Part shown: positions 12,720-23,857 of the stretch, piece after piece
Layout: every line of letters begins with the position of its first letter
How positions within the stretch are numbered: position 1 is the first letter of the stretch
DNA from: Glomus cerebriforme
Lineage: Eukaryota; Glomeromycota; Glomeromycetes; Glomerales; Glomeraceae
Direction of reading: 5' to 3'
Length of the DNA stretch: 64,000 bases
Assembly: GCA_003550305.1 (NCBI GenBank)
Contig: QKYT01000094.1
Location: 148,032 to 212,031 of the forward strand
Notes under the pieces: generated by a model
The model's input: only the letters and a program-made list of their open reading frames with translations
Told to the model about the DNA's origin: nothing
Databases searched by the model: none
Translations under genes and position numbers: made by a program

Positions 12720-13708
12720 CAAAATTTCTTAATTTTAACAAGTAACTTTACTTTTAACTTATTATATAAAACAGAAATAATCACTAATGATTATCTGCAA
12801 AAATTATAATAAAATGTCATAATCAGAATATTGTTAATGATAACTCTAATATTACTTTTAAAATACCTTAATCAGAGAATTAAATAATAAAGAATATTAG
12901 TATTATCAAGCAAATTTATTTTTAATTAAATTTAAATAATCTGAATTATTAAAGAATTAATTTAATATTTTTGAATAATTTTTTGTAAAAAGATTTATTG
13001 TTTTCTTAACTTTATATTTAGAATTATTATACTATTTATAATATCTGTAAAAAAATAAAACAATTAGTTTATTTACTAAAAAAGTACTTTATTTATAAAC
13101 TTTATATGAGTATTTAATTATAGATTTTTATAAAAATTAATTTTATAAAATATTTTAAAATATTTAAAAAGTAGTTTTATCAGAAAAATAATATGTTTTT
13201 AGTTTTAATTTTATTTTTTATTATTTATTATGTTTTACTAAAAATAAGCTATTTTTTTTTATTATAAAAATACTCATTTTTAGATATAATAAAATATTTA
13301 TAAAAATTGATAATCAATAAATAATAATAAGATTATTAGTAATAATAATATTTTTAATAACAGTCCTGCAATCAAGACTTTATAGGAGCTTGCAAGTTTT
13401 ATAACTTCTATCAGATATAACATCAATTGTTATAGGATAATATACCTGTCAAACAGTCAATCAGATTCTTCATTAAAATGCTTCATAACTCTGAGTCAGT
13501 TTCAAAATGATTCACAACTCATTATAACTTTGATCTTTATGACAGTATTTACTCCTTCATTCACTAGGAATTTTTGTGGATGTTCTTTCACACAAGAAAT
13601 AATTCATTATGCTTTCATTTAACTATTCACAATAGTTTCTTTTGAAGGCTTAAGCTTCTTACATTAGCCCTGCCTATGTTGAATGTTATGAAAGAATGTT
13701 ATTCCAAC

Positions 13709-13864
13709 TATAGATGCTACCCAAATTCCAAAATCAATTTGGGCATATAGTAAAATCCCAAATTATTTTGGCACTTTACTTAATAAATTACATATAAACT
13801 AAATAAATTTGTACATTCCAAATTATATTTATGACATCCCAAAATAATTTGGATGGCATCTATA
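13709..13864. mobile_element. 156-bp hAT-type MITE
   Basis: Terminal inverted repeats TATAGATGCTACCCAAATT (left) and AATTTGGATGGCATCTATA (right) bound 156 bases. The flanks ATTCCAAC (13701-13708) and ATTCTAAC (13865-13872) form an 8-bp target duplication with one mismatch, the size made by hAT transposases. It has no coding capacity. A relative with the same termini lies at 62807-62953. Confidence 0.75.
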
Positions 13865-14159
13865 ATTCTAACAAATTTACTGAAGATTGATATTGTTTTT
13901 GCAACTTGGATCAGGAGACCTTATTTCATTTTACCTGGTGCTCACGTCTTATCTCAAAATGAGACAAAGTTAAAGATAAAGCCATTGACAATCTCATACA
14001 ATTCATGAATAACTGGAACTCTTTCAAGAATGATTTAGATTCCATCTTCAAAAATGACATTCTACTTTCATTTCTTAAAATCTTCTTTACTTCAGAGGCA
14101 CGTATGGACAGCGACAATAGGAACTGATTGATTTTCTATTCCTTGCGTACTATCTATAC

Positions 14160-15745
14160 TGTAACTGAATGAATGGTAGAAGTTAACGTTTATCAAGGTA
14201 AGGATCGGAAGAGAGCAATAACAAGAAGACAAAGTTTGGACTAGGACTCTACCACTTTATTTTATAACGGAAAATAAAGAAAAACTTTATAAACTTAATT
14301 TCCTTTTTATTTCTTAATTTTCTCTGGGTAAAAACCAAAGTTATATTCTTATTTTCTCAAGTATATTTATACAAAATAAATGATCTACAAATACATAATT
14401 ATTAATAACTAAGCTACGTAAAGGACTATGTAAATAAATATTCTAAATTATTCTAAAACTTTCCATCTCTTTCTTTCACTAATGATTACTAATTATTAAT
14501 AATAAACAATTACTCATAATTGTACTTCTTCATCTAATGACCATAATTAATCATGCAGATCTCATGATTATCCATCTTGATAATCATCTACTTTGCCTTT
14601 CATAATGTAATATGTTGATCATTTACTTTGCCACATGTACTCCGCCATTTTACTACTATTTTGTAATATACTATTCCTTAAATAAAAATGAATATTCCTT
14701 TCTTACGTCAAATTTCTGATTACAGCTATTTCGTGCCAAAAAATTTTGCATTTCGCAAAATACAAAACAACTTAAAAATAAAATAATAATGTTTCCTTAA
14801 AAATAACAATGTTTTTCTTAAAATAAAACAAAATTTTCTTAAAAACAAACACAAAACTTAAATATCTTTCATTAATTCCAACTCTTTTCAACCTTTTCCA
14901 ATTCTTTTCAAACTTTTTCAAACTTTTCAAATCCTTTTCAATTTTTTTTTTTTTTATTAATTCTAATCTTTTTCACATTTTTTTCACACTTTCATTAATT
15001 CCAATCCTTTTCAACCATTCTTTATTACAAATTAATAAATTACATAAGATCAAAAGTAAAGTTTTTCAGATAGAACAGTGATATACAGGCTTGTCCAGTA
15101 ACATGACATAAATTGAAGATATATTCTTTCTAGATAGGAATAGTAGTATGAGGACATATCTCCCTTCGCTTTAATTACTTAGGTCCTCCACCAAATTGTA
15201 ACCAAAGAAATGGTAGAGGTTGACATTTATTAAGGTAAGGATCAGAAGAGAGCAATAACAAAAAGACAAAGTTCAGACTACCACTTTATTTTATAATGGA
15301 AAACAAAGAAAAACTTTTATAAACTTAATTTCCTTTTTATTTCTTAATTTTCTCTGGGTAAAAACCAAAATTACATTCTTATTTTCTCAAGCATATTTAT
15401 ACAAAATAAATGATCTACAAATATATAATGTAAATAAATATTCTAAATCATTCTAAAACTTTCCATCTCTTTCTTTCACTAATGATTACTAATTATTAAT
15501 AATAAACAATTACTTCTTCTATAATGTAATTGTACTTCTTCATCTAATGACTTACAATGACTCATAATTAATCATACAGATCTCATGATTATCCATCTTA
15601 ATAATCATCTACTTTGGCTCTCATGATGTAATATGTTGATCATTTACTTTGCCACATATACTCTGGCATTCTACTACTATTTCGTAACATACTATTCCTT
15701 AAATAAAAATGAATATTCCTTTCTTATTTCAAATTTCTGATTACA
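14160..15745 (-). mobile_element. LTR pair with a 0.47-kb interior (defective LTR element)
   Basis: Two long direct repeats, 14160-14724 and 15197-15745, are about 550 bases each and differ by scattered substitutions and small indels. Read leftward, each begins TGTAATCAGAAATTTG and ends GTTACA, so the TG...CA ends and short inverted termini expected of LTRs are present. Just inside the right-hand (5') LTR, read leftward, lies ATTTGGTGGAGGACC, which fits a tRNA primer-binding site (TGG plus complement). The interior (14725-15196) has no ORF, only GAAAAG-type tandem runs. The pair is therefore non-autonomous or deleted. The flanks ATAC and ATGC are at best a degraded short target duplication. 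Confidence 0.75.
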
Positions 15746-15900
15746 ATGCCATTTTCACTTTTATAAAACTTAACACTATTGTCCAATCTAAACACATTAA
15801 TTTACAAATCTTGGACAAGTTGATAACTTTCTTAATACAAGCCTTTTACAGGTTTATTTAGTTACTTAGAAATAGGATCTTCAAAGAATAGGAAGCATCT

Positions 15901-16248
15901 TTGACTGCCAATCCTGATCCTTCTTCCCCAACTTTTATGCCATATTATAGCAAGGTATACCACTATATAGCAAATATACTCATAAACGAATTCGACCATT
16001 CTATCGAGAACTCAGTTTTGTATAACTTTTGTGCTAAAACCAGATGGAGAGATAGTATTCATAGTGTTATTAAAGAAGGTTCTAGACTAGGGGATATTGT
16101 AATTAAAAAAGTTTCTAAATTATTAAAATTAATAGAGGATATGTACAATAGTACGTTATATAAAAAATTAGATTTAAATTTAGATTTACATAGTAGTTCA
16201 CATTTATTAAATAGACTAGTTAATTATTTTGATACATCACCGGTATAG
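15901..16248 (+). pseudogene. C-terminal ORF remnant of LINE-like copy 2
   Basis: This open frame has no ATG start; the frame continues upstream through two stop codons. It encodes TANPDPSSPTFMPYYSKVYH near its start and DMYNSTLYKKLDLNLDL near its end. It matches the minus-strand frame 12722-12459 of copy 1 over about 80 residues. The family's function is not recognisable from this part alone. The position, just before a poly(A) tail, places it at the 3' end of a retrotransposon ORF. Confidence 0.65.
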
Positions 16249-16506
16249 GGTCGGAAGAAGTTAGATAATGATTGAAGTCAATCCTTAGCAACAAGACTTT
16301 CATTTTCTTATGAATCTACTCTTTGCATAACAAGTTATACTTTTCTACATAGAGGGTATATTCGTGATTTATTATTCTATAATTATGTATTCTTTATAGA
16401 ATTTCACTAATTATAATAAACTCGATTAACTTGTAAAAAAAAAAAAAAAATATTTTTAATAACAGTTAAAATAGTTTATTATTTCATGATAATTTTATTT
16501 TAATTT

Positions 16507-19201
16507 TTTTTTTTTTATAAAAACCCTTCACAGGTATAAACTTTATCAATTATTATTTAAGAATACACAATTAAAACTAAAAATTATATATATTACATGT
16601 TACAATTATTTGTTCATATCATCACAATTAAAAAGAACCATCATGTTTACTCTATTACAAGTAGAAAATGAAACAATTTTCCTTTAAATTAATATACTTA
16701 TAGTCTTGAAAAGAAGCGAAGTTACCTGACAAAGTTATCTTTGGCCTACTAGTGAAATAGAATGAGGAGTAAAACTGCTATTATTAAACTAATTGATACA
16801 ATTCCATATATATTCAGTTTGAAAGATCTTGTCCTGTCCATGAAGAACAGAGTCATTTGTACAACTATTAAGGGTTACTTTTGCTTCGTAATAATAACTA
16901 CTACTTTTGTTAATGAAATATTATTTACTTTTTTTTAATGCTATTTTTTCTATTCTACTAATACCTTTCTTACCTAACACTATACTATTCTTCCATCTAC
17001 TTCACTAGATTTTTCCACCTTTCCCTATCTTCTATCATTCAAAAATAAAAAGTTAATTCTATCTCCAATCTTAACTTCCAAACTATTGGTAATGATCCTC
17101 AAATTTCACATATATTTTCTCTAAATCTCATAGGATCTTCAAACTAATATATATAATACATTAAGTGAAGTTAAAGAAATTGGCTACTAGTACCAATTTT
17201 CAAAAGAAAAAGACTAACAATTAAGTTTTTTAGTAATCCAAAAGTAAAAATCTTTTAACAATTTTACATTAGTTCTAATGATAAAATTTTATTGGTAATG
17301 TCTCTTTCATCAGTTTACATGAATCTTCCTTTCAAGTAGTATTCCACATGAATTAAATCAAATCGAATTGAATCAGATTCAAATTTAATTTGATCAAATC
17401 ATAAATTGTTTAAGTTCAATTCAAAATTCAAACGAATCAAATTAAATCAATTTAGATTCAATTCGATTCAATTCAGATTTAATTTGATTTGATTTGGATT
17501 CATGTAAAATACTAATAATAATTAAAGATCTTAATAAAAAAAGAAAAAATTTTTTAAATGACTTCACTTTATTTCAAATTAAATGTACTTTTCTTATTTA
17601 TTTTATAACTTTATTATGATAAAGATAAGTTTTGTAATTTATAAAATTATAATTAAATATATAATAAATTTTGAGTGAATAACATACTAATTTTATAAAA
17701 TAATAATTTTAATAATTAAAACAGTAGTTAAAGATTTCAGAAGTATTAATTTTATTTATTATTTAATAATTTTCACCTAGATTTCACTTTTATTTCCAAT
17801 TTATTCTTTTTTAAAAAAAAAATAATACAAAAATCACTCTAAAGCAAAGTTTATAGCTATTAATAATATTTAATAAAGAAAGTTATTCAATATTATTTTT
17901 ATCATCTTGATTAATTTTATTAAAAATATAAATATATTTTACTGTTAAGCAGTAAAATTGATTTACAAAGGCCATAGTTTGTCGAATCAATTTAATTCAA
18001 ATTTGATTCAGATTTGATCAATTTGAATTTGATATCAAATCCAAATCTAAAATTTAAATTTGATTTGCAATTCAAAAATTTTGAATTGAATTGAATCTGA
18101 ATTAAATTAAATTCAGCTATCTAAATTGTCTGTGAAATACTACCTTCAAGTACTAGGTCATTCTAGGTCTTTAAATTAGCACAAAACATTAAGTAAAGTT
18201 ATAAAAATCAGTTGCTAGTACCAACTTTCAGAATCAGGAGACTAACAACATTATTTTTCAGCAAAACTAAATTTTCCAAAATAATAGAGTTAGATAGAAT
18301 ATGATACAGCTTCTTAAACTTAGTTACAGGCATATGTTAAATTTTTTAGAAATCCAAAATTTCTCACATTAATTGGATAATAAAAATAATGAGAATGAGA
18401 GAAGAATTATATGTGGATTGTAATTCAGGTTATAAAAAATATGGCTTAAGTGTAAGTATACAAAAATAAGAAAAGTATGAGCAGAAAATTTTTCATCAAC
18501 TATTCAATCAACAACTTCTTAGGGTACACAAAAGAAATTATCATCTGTGAAACTAAACTAAAGAGATATAATAATAGTAGGAACTAATCACATAACAGTA
18601 ATTAGCTGCAGATCAAATTTTAGATACTTTTACTTTTCTCACTTAAAGAAGCAAATATGAAAAAGAAAATAGCAAACTGCATCTTTTTAGAAACTACTCA
18701 GAGAGAAGTACTTAGAAGTGATCAAAAAATGAAAACTAAATTATTAAAAATAACAATCAAATATCAAACCAGCTGAGTTACTTTCTTGTTCTCTTTTTAT
18801 TCAAGCTCATGCTTCAACTCTGTGAAAAGATTAATACTTCCAAAAAAACTTCATACTAAGCTAACTTTTGGATCCATTAAAAATAGCCACAAGCTTTTCT
18901 TTTTTATGAAAATGTCTTAGAAAACCAAATGATCCTTCCGGTATTAACTTTAGAAAAAGATATAGGTGACTGGAAATTATCATAAACTTGATATACAAAG
19001 AAATTTAGTAAGCTGAAGACTATTATCCATATTTTCTAAAGCTTTTTAGTTAACTTCAGTGATATAGAAATACTTTTCTTATAACTAAAAAACTGCTTTC
19101 TTAAAGTAAAACAGTCAAAAAGTGCAACTTTTCTTTCTCAAACTTCTTGGAAGAAATGGGCATAAGAATCATTAGAAAGAGTCCCCCCTTATGTTTTTCA
19201 A
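16507..19201 (-). mobile_element. second poly(A) retroelement family, copy A
   Basis: A T run at 16507-16516 is the poly(A) tail of an element read leftward. A 16-bp duplication, AATTTTATTTTAATTT, flanks it at 16491-16506 and 19202-19217. The sequence is homologous along its length to 59172-60962 (copy B), except that copy A carries an extra 806-bp insertion (17337-18142). Leftward translation near the 5' end of the copies gives an interrupted frame (FFQEVWERKVALF in copy B, FFQEV stop ERKVALF in copy A). No enzyme domain is recognisable, so calling it a LINE fragment rests on the tail and duplication. Confidence 0.72.
17337..18142. mobile_element. hAT-type element inserted in retroelement copy A
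   Basis: The ends are TAGTATTCCACA (left) and TGTGAAATACTA (right), inverted with one mismatch. The 8-bp flanks CTTTCAAG (17329-17336) and CCTTCAAG (18143-18150) are a target duplication. The related copy B at 59175-60962 reads straight through the same point (TCTTCTCAAGTACAGG near 59852), so it serves as an empty site. The subterminal regions are dense in GAATTGAATC and CAAATTTGATTC words in both orientations, as in many hAT non-autonomous elements. No transposase frame is present. Confidence 0.8.
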
Positions 19202-19217
19202 AATTTTATTTTAATTT

Positions 19218-20709
19218 ATTATATATCTTATTAAAATTTTACAAAGAATTTTTAATAAATTTTACAAATATGCTTATTTATAGATATTATATAAGTATAA
19301 TGATGCTTATTTTTAAAATATGCTTATTTTTAGTAAAATATAATATTTTACATATTATTATTACTTATGAATATCAGTAAGTAAAAATATAGTTTTTGGA
19401 ATTGTACAATAATATTTAAAATTATTAAGTTCATTAAAAATTGTTTTAAATTAATATATTGGATTGGTTTTCTAATAATCTAGATTTAAATTTAATTAAA
19501 AATTTATAATCTATTTAAAATAAAGAAAAAATAAATAAATTGGTTAATAAAAAAAAAAAAGATTACTGTAGATAAATTTATTAAAATAATTTAAAGAAAA
19601 TAAGAGGAAATCAAAAAAAAAGAAACCTATCTTAATAACTAAATTTAACTGGGAGGGATTATATCTCTTTCCCTTTCTTTTTATTTGAATTTTTAATTAA
19701 AATATTAATCTAATAGTATTTTAAAATAAAATTTATGAGAAAAAAAAGGGTTATTAAATTAAAAAAATATAATTATTTAAAAAGTTTTTGAGAAATTTTT
19801 AAATTTTTGATTTTTATCATTTTTTTTTAATTTTAGGAAGGGGGAGGAAATTATACCTCCAGTTAAGATTAGCAATATCCATTATTCCATACTAAATAAT
19901 AAAATAAGTGAACATTTGCTATATATAAGGTGGATTATGTATTTTTATAGAGTAGATATATATTGGTCAGATCAGGTAATACTTATACTATTCCTTCTTG
20001 ACCAAAGTTCTTTTAACATGCCTAATGGTGCAGTTAGTGTTTTACAAGATACTTTTTACTTACTTAGATTCGAAAAAGAGACAAGCATGAATGTAGAAAA
20101 AAAAAAGAGTATCCCAATTGTCTCCTAAAATCGTTGATTAGAAAGCCTATAAAAATATTTATCCAAAAATATTCAACAAAAAAAAAGGTGATTTTCTAAA
20201 CAATCAATTTAAAAGTTTATTATTTCTATCATAGAATTTGTATATTTAATATATTAAAGTTATCTGAAATGTCGTGTCAAAAATAATGTTTAATATACAT
20301 CTTATCATTGCATAATTAACTTTCTTATATTATCAGTTATATTCTCATACGAATTACATTTTATTACGCATTTGAAAAATTGTTTCTTTTTTTTTCCTGC
20401 AAAAAAAAACAGATTAAATATACCATACCATTAGTCTTTGCTGATCGATCTTTTAGTATTATGAATAATAAAGACGGACTTAAGTTGTTAATTTGATGTC
20501 ACAAATGAAAATAAATGTCGTTATCTCCTCAAAATATACTTTGTATTATTGTGTTCACATTATTAAGACTAGCATCAACTTGGCGTGCATTCTGTGTAAT
20601 CAATATGGGTAAATATGATATCATAAATTCACTAATATAAAACCCCAAAAAATTTTCTAAAAAAAATACTCTCAAACTGAAATACCATCGAATCAATTTG
20701 AAAATAACA
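19218..20709. other. AT-rich interval before the proton-channel gene
   Basis: No supported gene. A weak inverted repeat (TTTAACTGGGAGGGATTATA near 19645 and the complement GGTATAATTTCCTCC, as GGAGGAAATTATACC, near 19845) may be a decayed MITE of about 240 bases. Open frames at 19147-19380 and 19916-20128 have no recognisable content. The last part should contain the promoter of the next gene. Confidence 0.4.
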
Positions 20710-21435
20710 ATGAACTATGGAACAATATCATCATCTATACCAGCGAATTCTTCAAGAAGTTCAGATTCAATAAACAGAGATGAATCAAGTTTTAAAATGA
20801 AAACTAATGATACTCGAGATCGACTTGCGGATTTATTCGAGTCTCGTAAAGCTCATTGGATAACTCTTGGATTAGTAACAGCAGATTTTATTTCCGTTTT
20901 TGCAGTAATAATTGTCTCATTTTTATGGCCGGAATTTGAAGAAGAAGAACATATTGTATTTGTAATACTTGAATATATCGCATTTATCATAAATGCAATT
21001 TTTGTTGTTGAAGTGGTATTGAAATTATTCATCTTTGGAATTCGTTATTATACAAAAGTTCAACACTGGCCGTTACATTGTTTTGATGCGATCATCGTTA
21101 TTACAACATTTCTTTTAGATTTTTCCCTTTCAGGAAAGCAAAGAGAAGTTGCAGGATTATTAATTTTATTTCGTTTATGGAGATTAATTAAAGTTCTTAG
21201 TACCGTTGCTGTAGGGTTAATTGAATATGATGAAGATAAATCTGACCAATTAAAATCTCAAATAAAACTATTAAAAGAAGGATTGGACAGTATATTAACA
21301 GAAATTGATAAAATTGCAAGAGAAGATGATTGGGATGAACAAAAAAAGGATCGCATATTTAAAATTCATCAAGAATATTCATCGAAACTTGAAGGTTTTG
21401 AAGAAAACAGTAATATTATAAACATCGACAATTAA
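20710..21435 (+). CDS. voltage-gated proton channel (Hv1 family)
   Basis: A single uninterrupted frame of 241 residues from the ATG at 20710; the frame extends 12 bases further upstream only by a TTG. The product is one voltage-sensor domain without a pore domain, then a charged probable coiled coil (residues 170-235), as in Hv1/VSOP proton channels. S1 (51-72) carries D59 in LVTADF, the position expected for the proton-selectivity aspartate. S2 (82-109) has E101 and K105, and S3 (125-138) has D126. S4 reads ILFRLWRLIKVLSTV with R155, R158 and K161, so the RxWRxxR signature has lysine in place of the third arginine. Such channels move protons out through the plasma membrane; function here is inferred from the family. 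Confidence 0.88.
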   Translation: MNYGTISSSIPANSSRSSDSINRDESSFKMKTNDTRDRLADLFESRKAHWITLGLVTADFISVFAVIIVSFLWPEFEEEEHIVFVILEYIAFIINAIFVVEVVLKLFIFGIRYYTKVQHWPLHCFDAIIVITTFLLDFSLSGKQREVAGLLILFRLWRLIKVLSTVAVGLIEYDEDKSDQLKSQIKLLKEGLDSILTEIDKIAREDDWDEQKKDRIFKIHQEYSSKLEGFEENSNIINIDN

Positions 21436-21630
21436 TTGGCTTATATTATTATTTGATATATTTGATAGGGTTATTTTTGTAAATTATCAAATTAAGTTTC
21501 AAAATTAATAATTATATATATGTACAGTACATATTATAATATCAGAGTGTTGCTCTTATCTGAAACATTTGAGCAATTTGATGGAACAATAAATCAATAA
21601 GAAACAGTGAAAAATATAATAAATTTACAA

Positions 21631-21680
21631 CGGAAGGCTCAAATCGAAAGTGGTGATCGTTCAAGATCACGGGACTTCCG
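21631..21680. repeat. nested 50-base hairpin
   Basis: CGGAAG (21631-21636) pairs with CTTCCG (21675-21680), and inside it GTGATC (21653-21658) pairs with GATCAC (21665-21670). It lies in the 400-base space between two genes on the same strand. It could be a 3'-UTR structure of the proton-channel transcript or the core of a small foldback repeat. Confidence 0.45.
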
Positions 21681-21833
21681 TATTCATATGATTGTGTAAT
21701 GTATACGAAAAGTATAATATATCATCATCGAATTGATCAAAAGAAAATAAATATTTTTAAATAAAAATTTTATGATAAAATTTTCTCTTTTTTTAAAAAA
21801 TTCCTCTCTTTTACGAAAATTATTTTTAAAAAA

Positions 21834-22505
21834 ATGTTCACAAAACCAGACAAAAAAAACTTCTTGCAATATGAAAATAATTATAAGAAATCATTTCTTA
21901 CTTTTTTTAAATTTCTAATTAGCGAAACTAAAGTTGATGAAACGAAAAGGAAATTCGTTCTTGAATGTTTTGAAAGATTTAAAGAAGTTGAAGAATATGA
22001 TTCTACAAAAGAATTTGTCATTGAAGTTTTTGAAGAAATTGGATTCCAACCTTTTCAAAACGAAAGGCTCGCCACAGAAGAAAGTGACACCAACTCTTCT
22101 GACATCATCGTCTCGGAAATTTCCGTTCCATTGAAGATAGATCTCCAACAAATGTACTTACTTCAACTATTTCAACGCGCTTTAGCTCTTAATATTTCTA
22201 TCGGAACTTCCAACAAACGCATCTTTGGAATCAAAATTCCATTCATGAATGATTACGCTTTCTTTGTTAAAACTTTGTGTTTAGGTACTGTGATGGTAAT
22301 ATATAAGAATGATGGAAGAAAATGTGTACCCGAGATTATTCAATTGGATAGATTTCCAGAAGGGTGGAAAATTAACAAGGATAAAACGCCAGTTGATGGT
22401 ATCACCGTTTTTGATTTTTATCAAGATGACTTTAAAAAGAAAAGATGTTTCATGGGAAAGAGGATCATGAAGAAAATCAACCCAATTTTATTTGGCACAA
22501 AATAG
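21834..22505 (+). CDS. orphan protein, 223 residues
   Basis: One open exon from an ATG in an A-rich leader to TAG. The N-terminal half is charged and helical (FERFKEVEEYDSTKEFVIEV). The C-terminal half looks like a compact alpha/beta domain (LALNISIGTSNKRIFGIKIP, FVKTLCLGTVMVIYKNDG, EIIQLDRFPEGWK). It has no signal peptide or membrane segment, and I recognise no family. The balanced composition over 223 codons, in a region where chance frames are short, supports a real gene. It lies about 400 bases downstream of the proton-channel gene on the same strand. Confidence 0.6.
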   Translation: MFTKPDKKNFLQYENNYKKSFLTFFKFLISETKVDETKRKFVLECFERFKEVEEYDSTKEFVIEVFEEIGFQPFQNERLATEESDTNSSDIIVSEISVPLKIDLQQMYLLQLFQRALALNISIGTSNKRIFGIKIPFMNDYAFFVKTLCLGTVMVIYKNDGRKCVPEIIQLDRFPEGWKINKDKTPVDGITVFDFYQDDFKKKRCFMGKRIMKKINPILFGTK

Positions 22506-23857
22506 TGATTTGATGGAATAAATCTTAATAATAATTAGAAAATCATTTATAATCAATTAGTTTTCTCTATCATGAACATATATATAAATTTGCTAATTTG
22601 CTTTATTCAGAAAATTTAATAAAAATGGTTTTTAAATGATGACGATCACACAACCCCAGTTCTTAATAAATCTCATTAAATTAAATATCAATTAAAAAAT
22701 TTGCTTATAAATGAATGTTAATCTCTTTTAAAACGTTCATATTAAAAACCGAATTTAAGAACGAACCTATAATCATTCCGCAAAATGGCCGAACCAAATA
22801 AAGGATAGATTCGGTGTCAGCCGGTTTGTCTACAAATATTTATGTAATTATTGGGCGCAGTAATAATAACTTGTTTACCAATCAAATATTAGATGACAAA
22901 ATCATTATAACGATCCCCATATTATGTAAGATTATTACATTATACTCAAAATTAGATAATCAGTCGAAAAATCCACTTAAAATTTAAGTTACGGTATAAT
23001 TATTAATTTATGTGCCATGTGGGAAATTTTGTGGGGTAAAACATTAAAGGAGTGGTCAGTATTTTTGATTATCTTGGCTATATTTTTTCTTATTCCCGTT
23101 AAAATTATCACGTTTTCGTGGTAAATTATATATCGTCTAATTGAGAATTAACCGTTTTTGCGTTCCCATGAAAAAAAAAAGTTGTATTCGGTTTACCCAA
23201 AGAACATTTAGAATTATATTGTTGAGGAGTTGCGTGGTGTGCACTGCATGAACTTTATAATAAACTCGTTAACGGAAGTACGGAACTTCCATAAATGTCG
23301 TTAGAAGATAGAAACAGGTTTCATTTTTAGTATTTATTTTCGAAGTAAATTTCTACTTTGTAACACAAGTCTACCGGTTTTTGGGTATAATCGCTATTCA
23401 TCATACAGTATAAAAGTATTTATGATAATTACATATTTTTCTTAGTACATAAAAAAAAAAATATTCCTTTTCAACTTTTCAATTTTTCAACGATATCTCT
23501 TTCATTTCCTTCATTCATCAAAATTTTTTCTCTTTCTTAACGAACAAATTAAACTTTTTTTTTTTGTTATTATCATCAAAGAAATAACAAAGAATATTAA
23601 TAAAGAATTTATATTATTAATGAGTCTTTCAAGTAATAAATAACGAATAATAAATATTTATTCTTGTAATATATTATCCCATTTTCTGATATTTTTCTTA
23701 TAAATATTAACCGTTCGACCATTACCCAATATTATCCCCTTTAAATAATAATAATAAACACGTTGACTTCGTGTTTATTACGTATAGTAAATATTTATTA
23801 AAAAAACTTATAGATTTATTTTAGTACTCCTAATTGTAAAGTAATAACACTATAAAA
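22506..23857. other. intergenic region upstream of G-alpha
   Basis: About 1.35 kb with no supported gene. It presumably holds the promoter of the G-alpha gene. I see no strong motif. Poly(A/T) runs and CTTTC-rich sequence at 23465-23545 look like a transcription-start or leader region. Confidence 0.45.

Larger units (their letters stand above)
13365..16450 (+). mobile_element. LINE-like retrotransposon, copy 2, carrying nested insertions
   Basis: An exact 16-bp duplication, TATTTTTAATAACAGT, stands at 13349-13364 and again at 16451-16466, directly after the poly(A) tail (16435-16450). The element between them is interrupted by a small hAT-type MITE (13709-13864) and by an LTR pair (14160-15745); without these it is about 1.3 kb, so it is probably 5'-truncated. 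The plus strand at 13893-14117 encodes CNLDQETLFHFTWCSRL, a CxC...H...C cluster like those at the C-terminus of LINE reverse transcriptases, followed by a stop. The frame at 15901-16248 (TRWRDSIHSVIKEGSRLG) matches copy 1. In-frame stops show the copy is dead. Confidence 0.82.

Noticed and set aside
13926..14117. 63-codon minus-strand open frame
   Set aside because: It is the shadow of the plus-strand retrotransposon frame that contains the CNLDQETLFHFTWC cluster.
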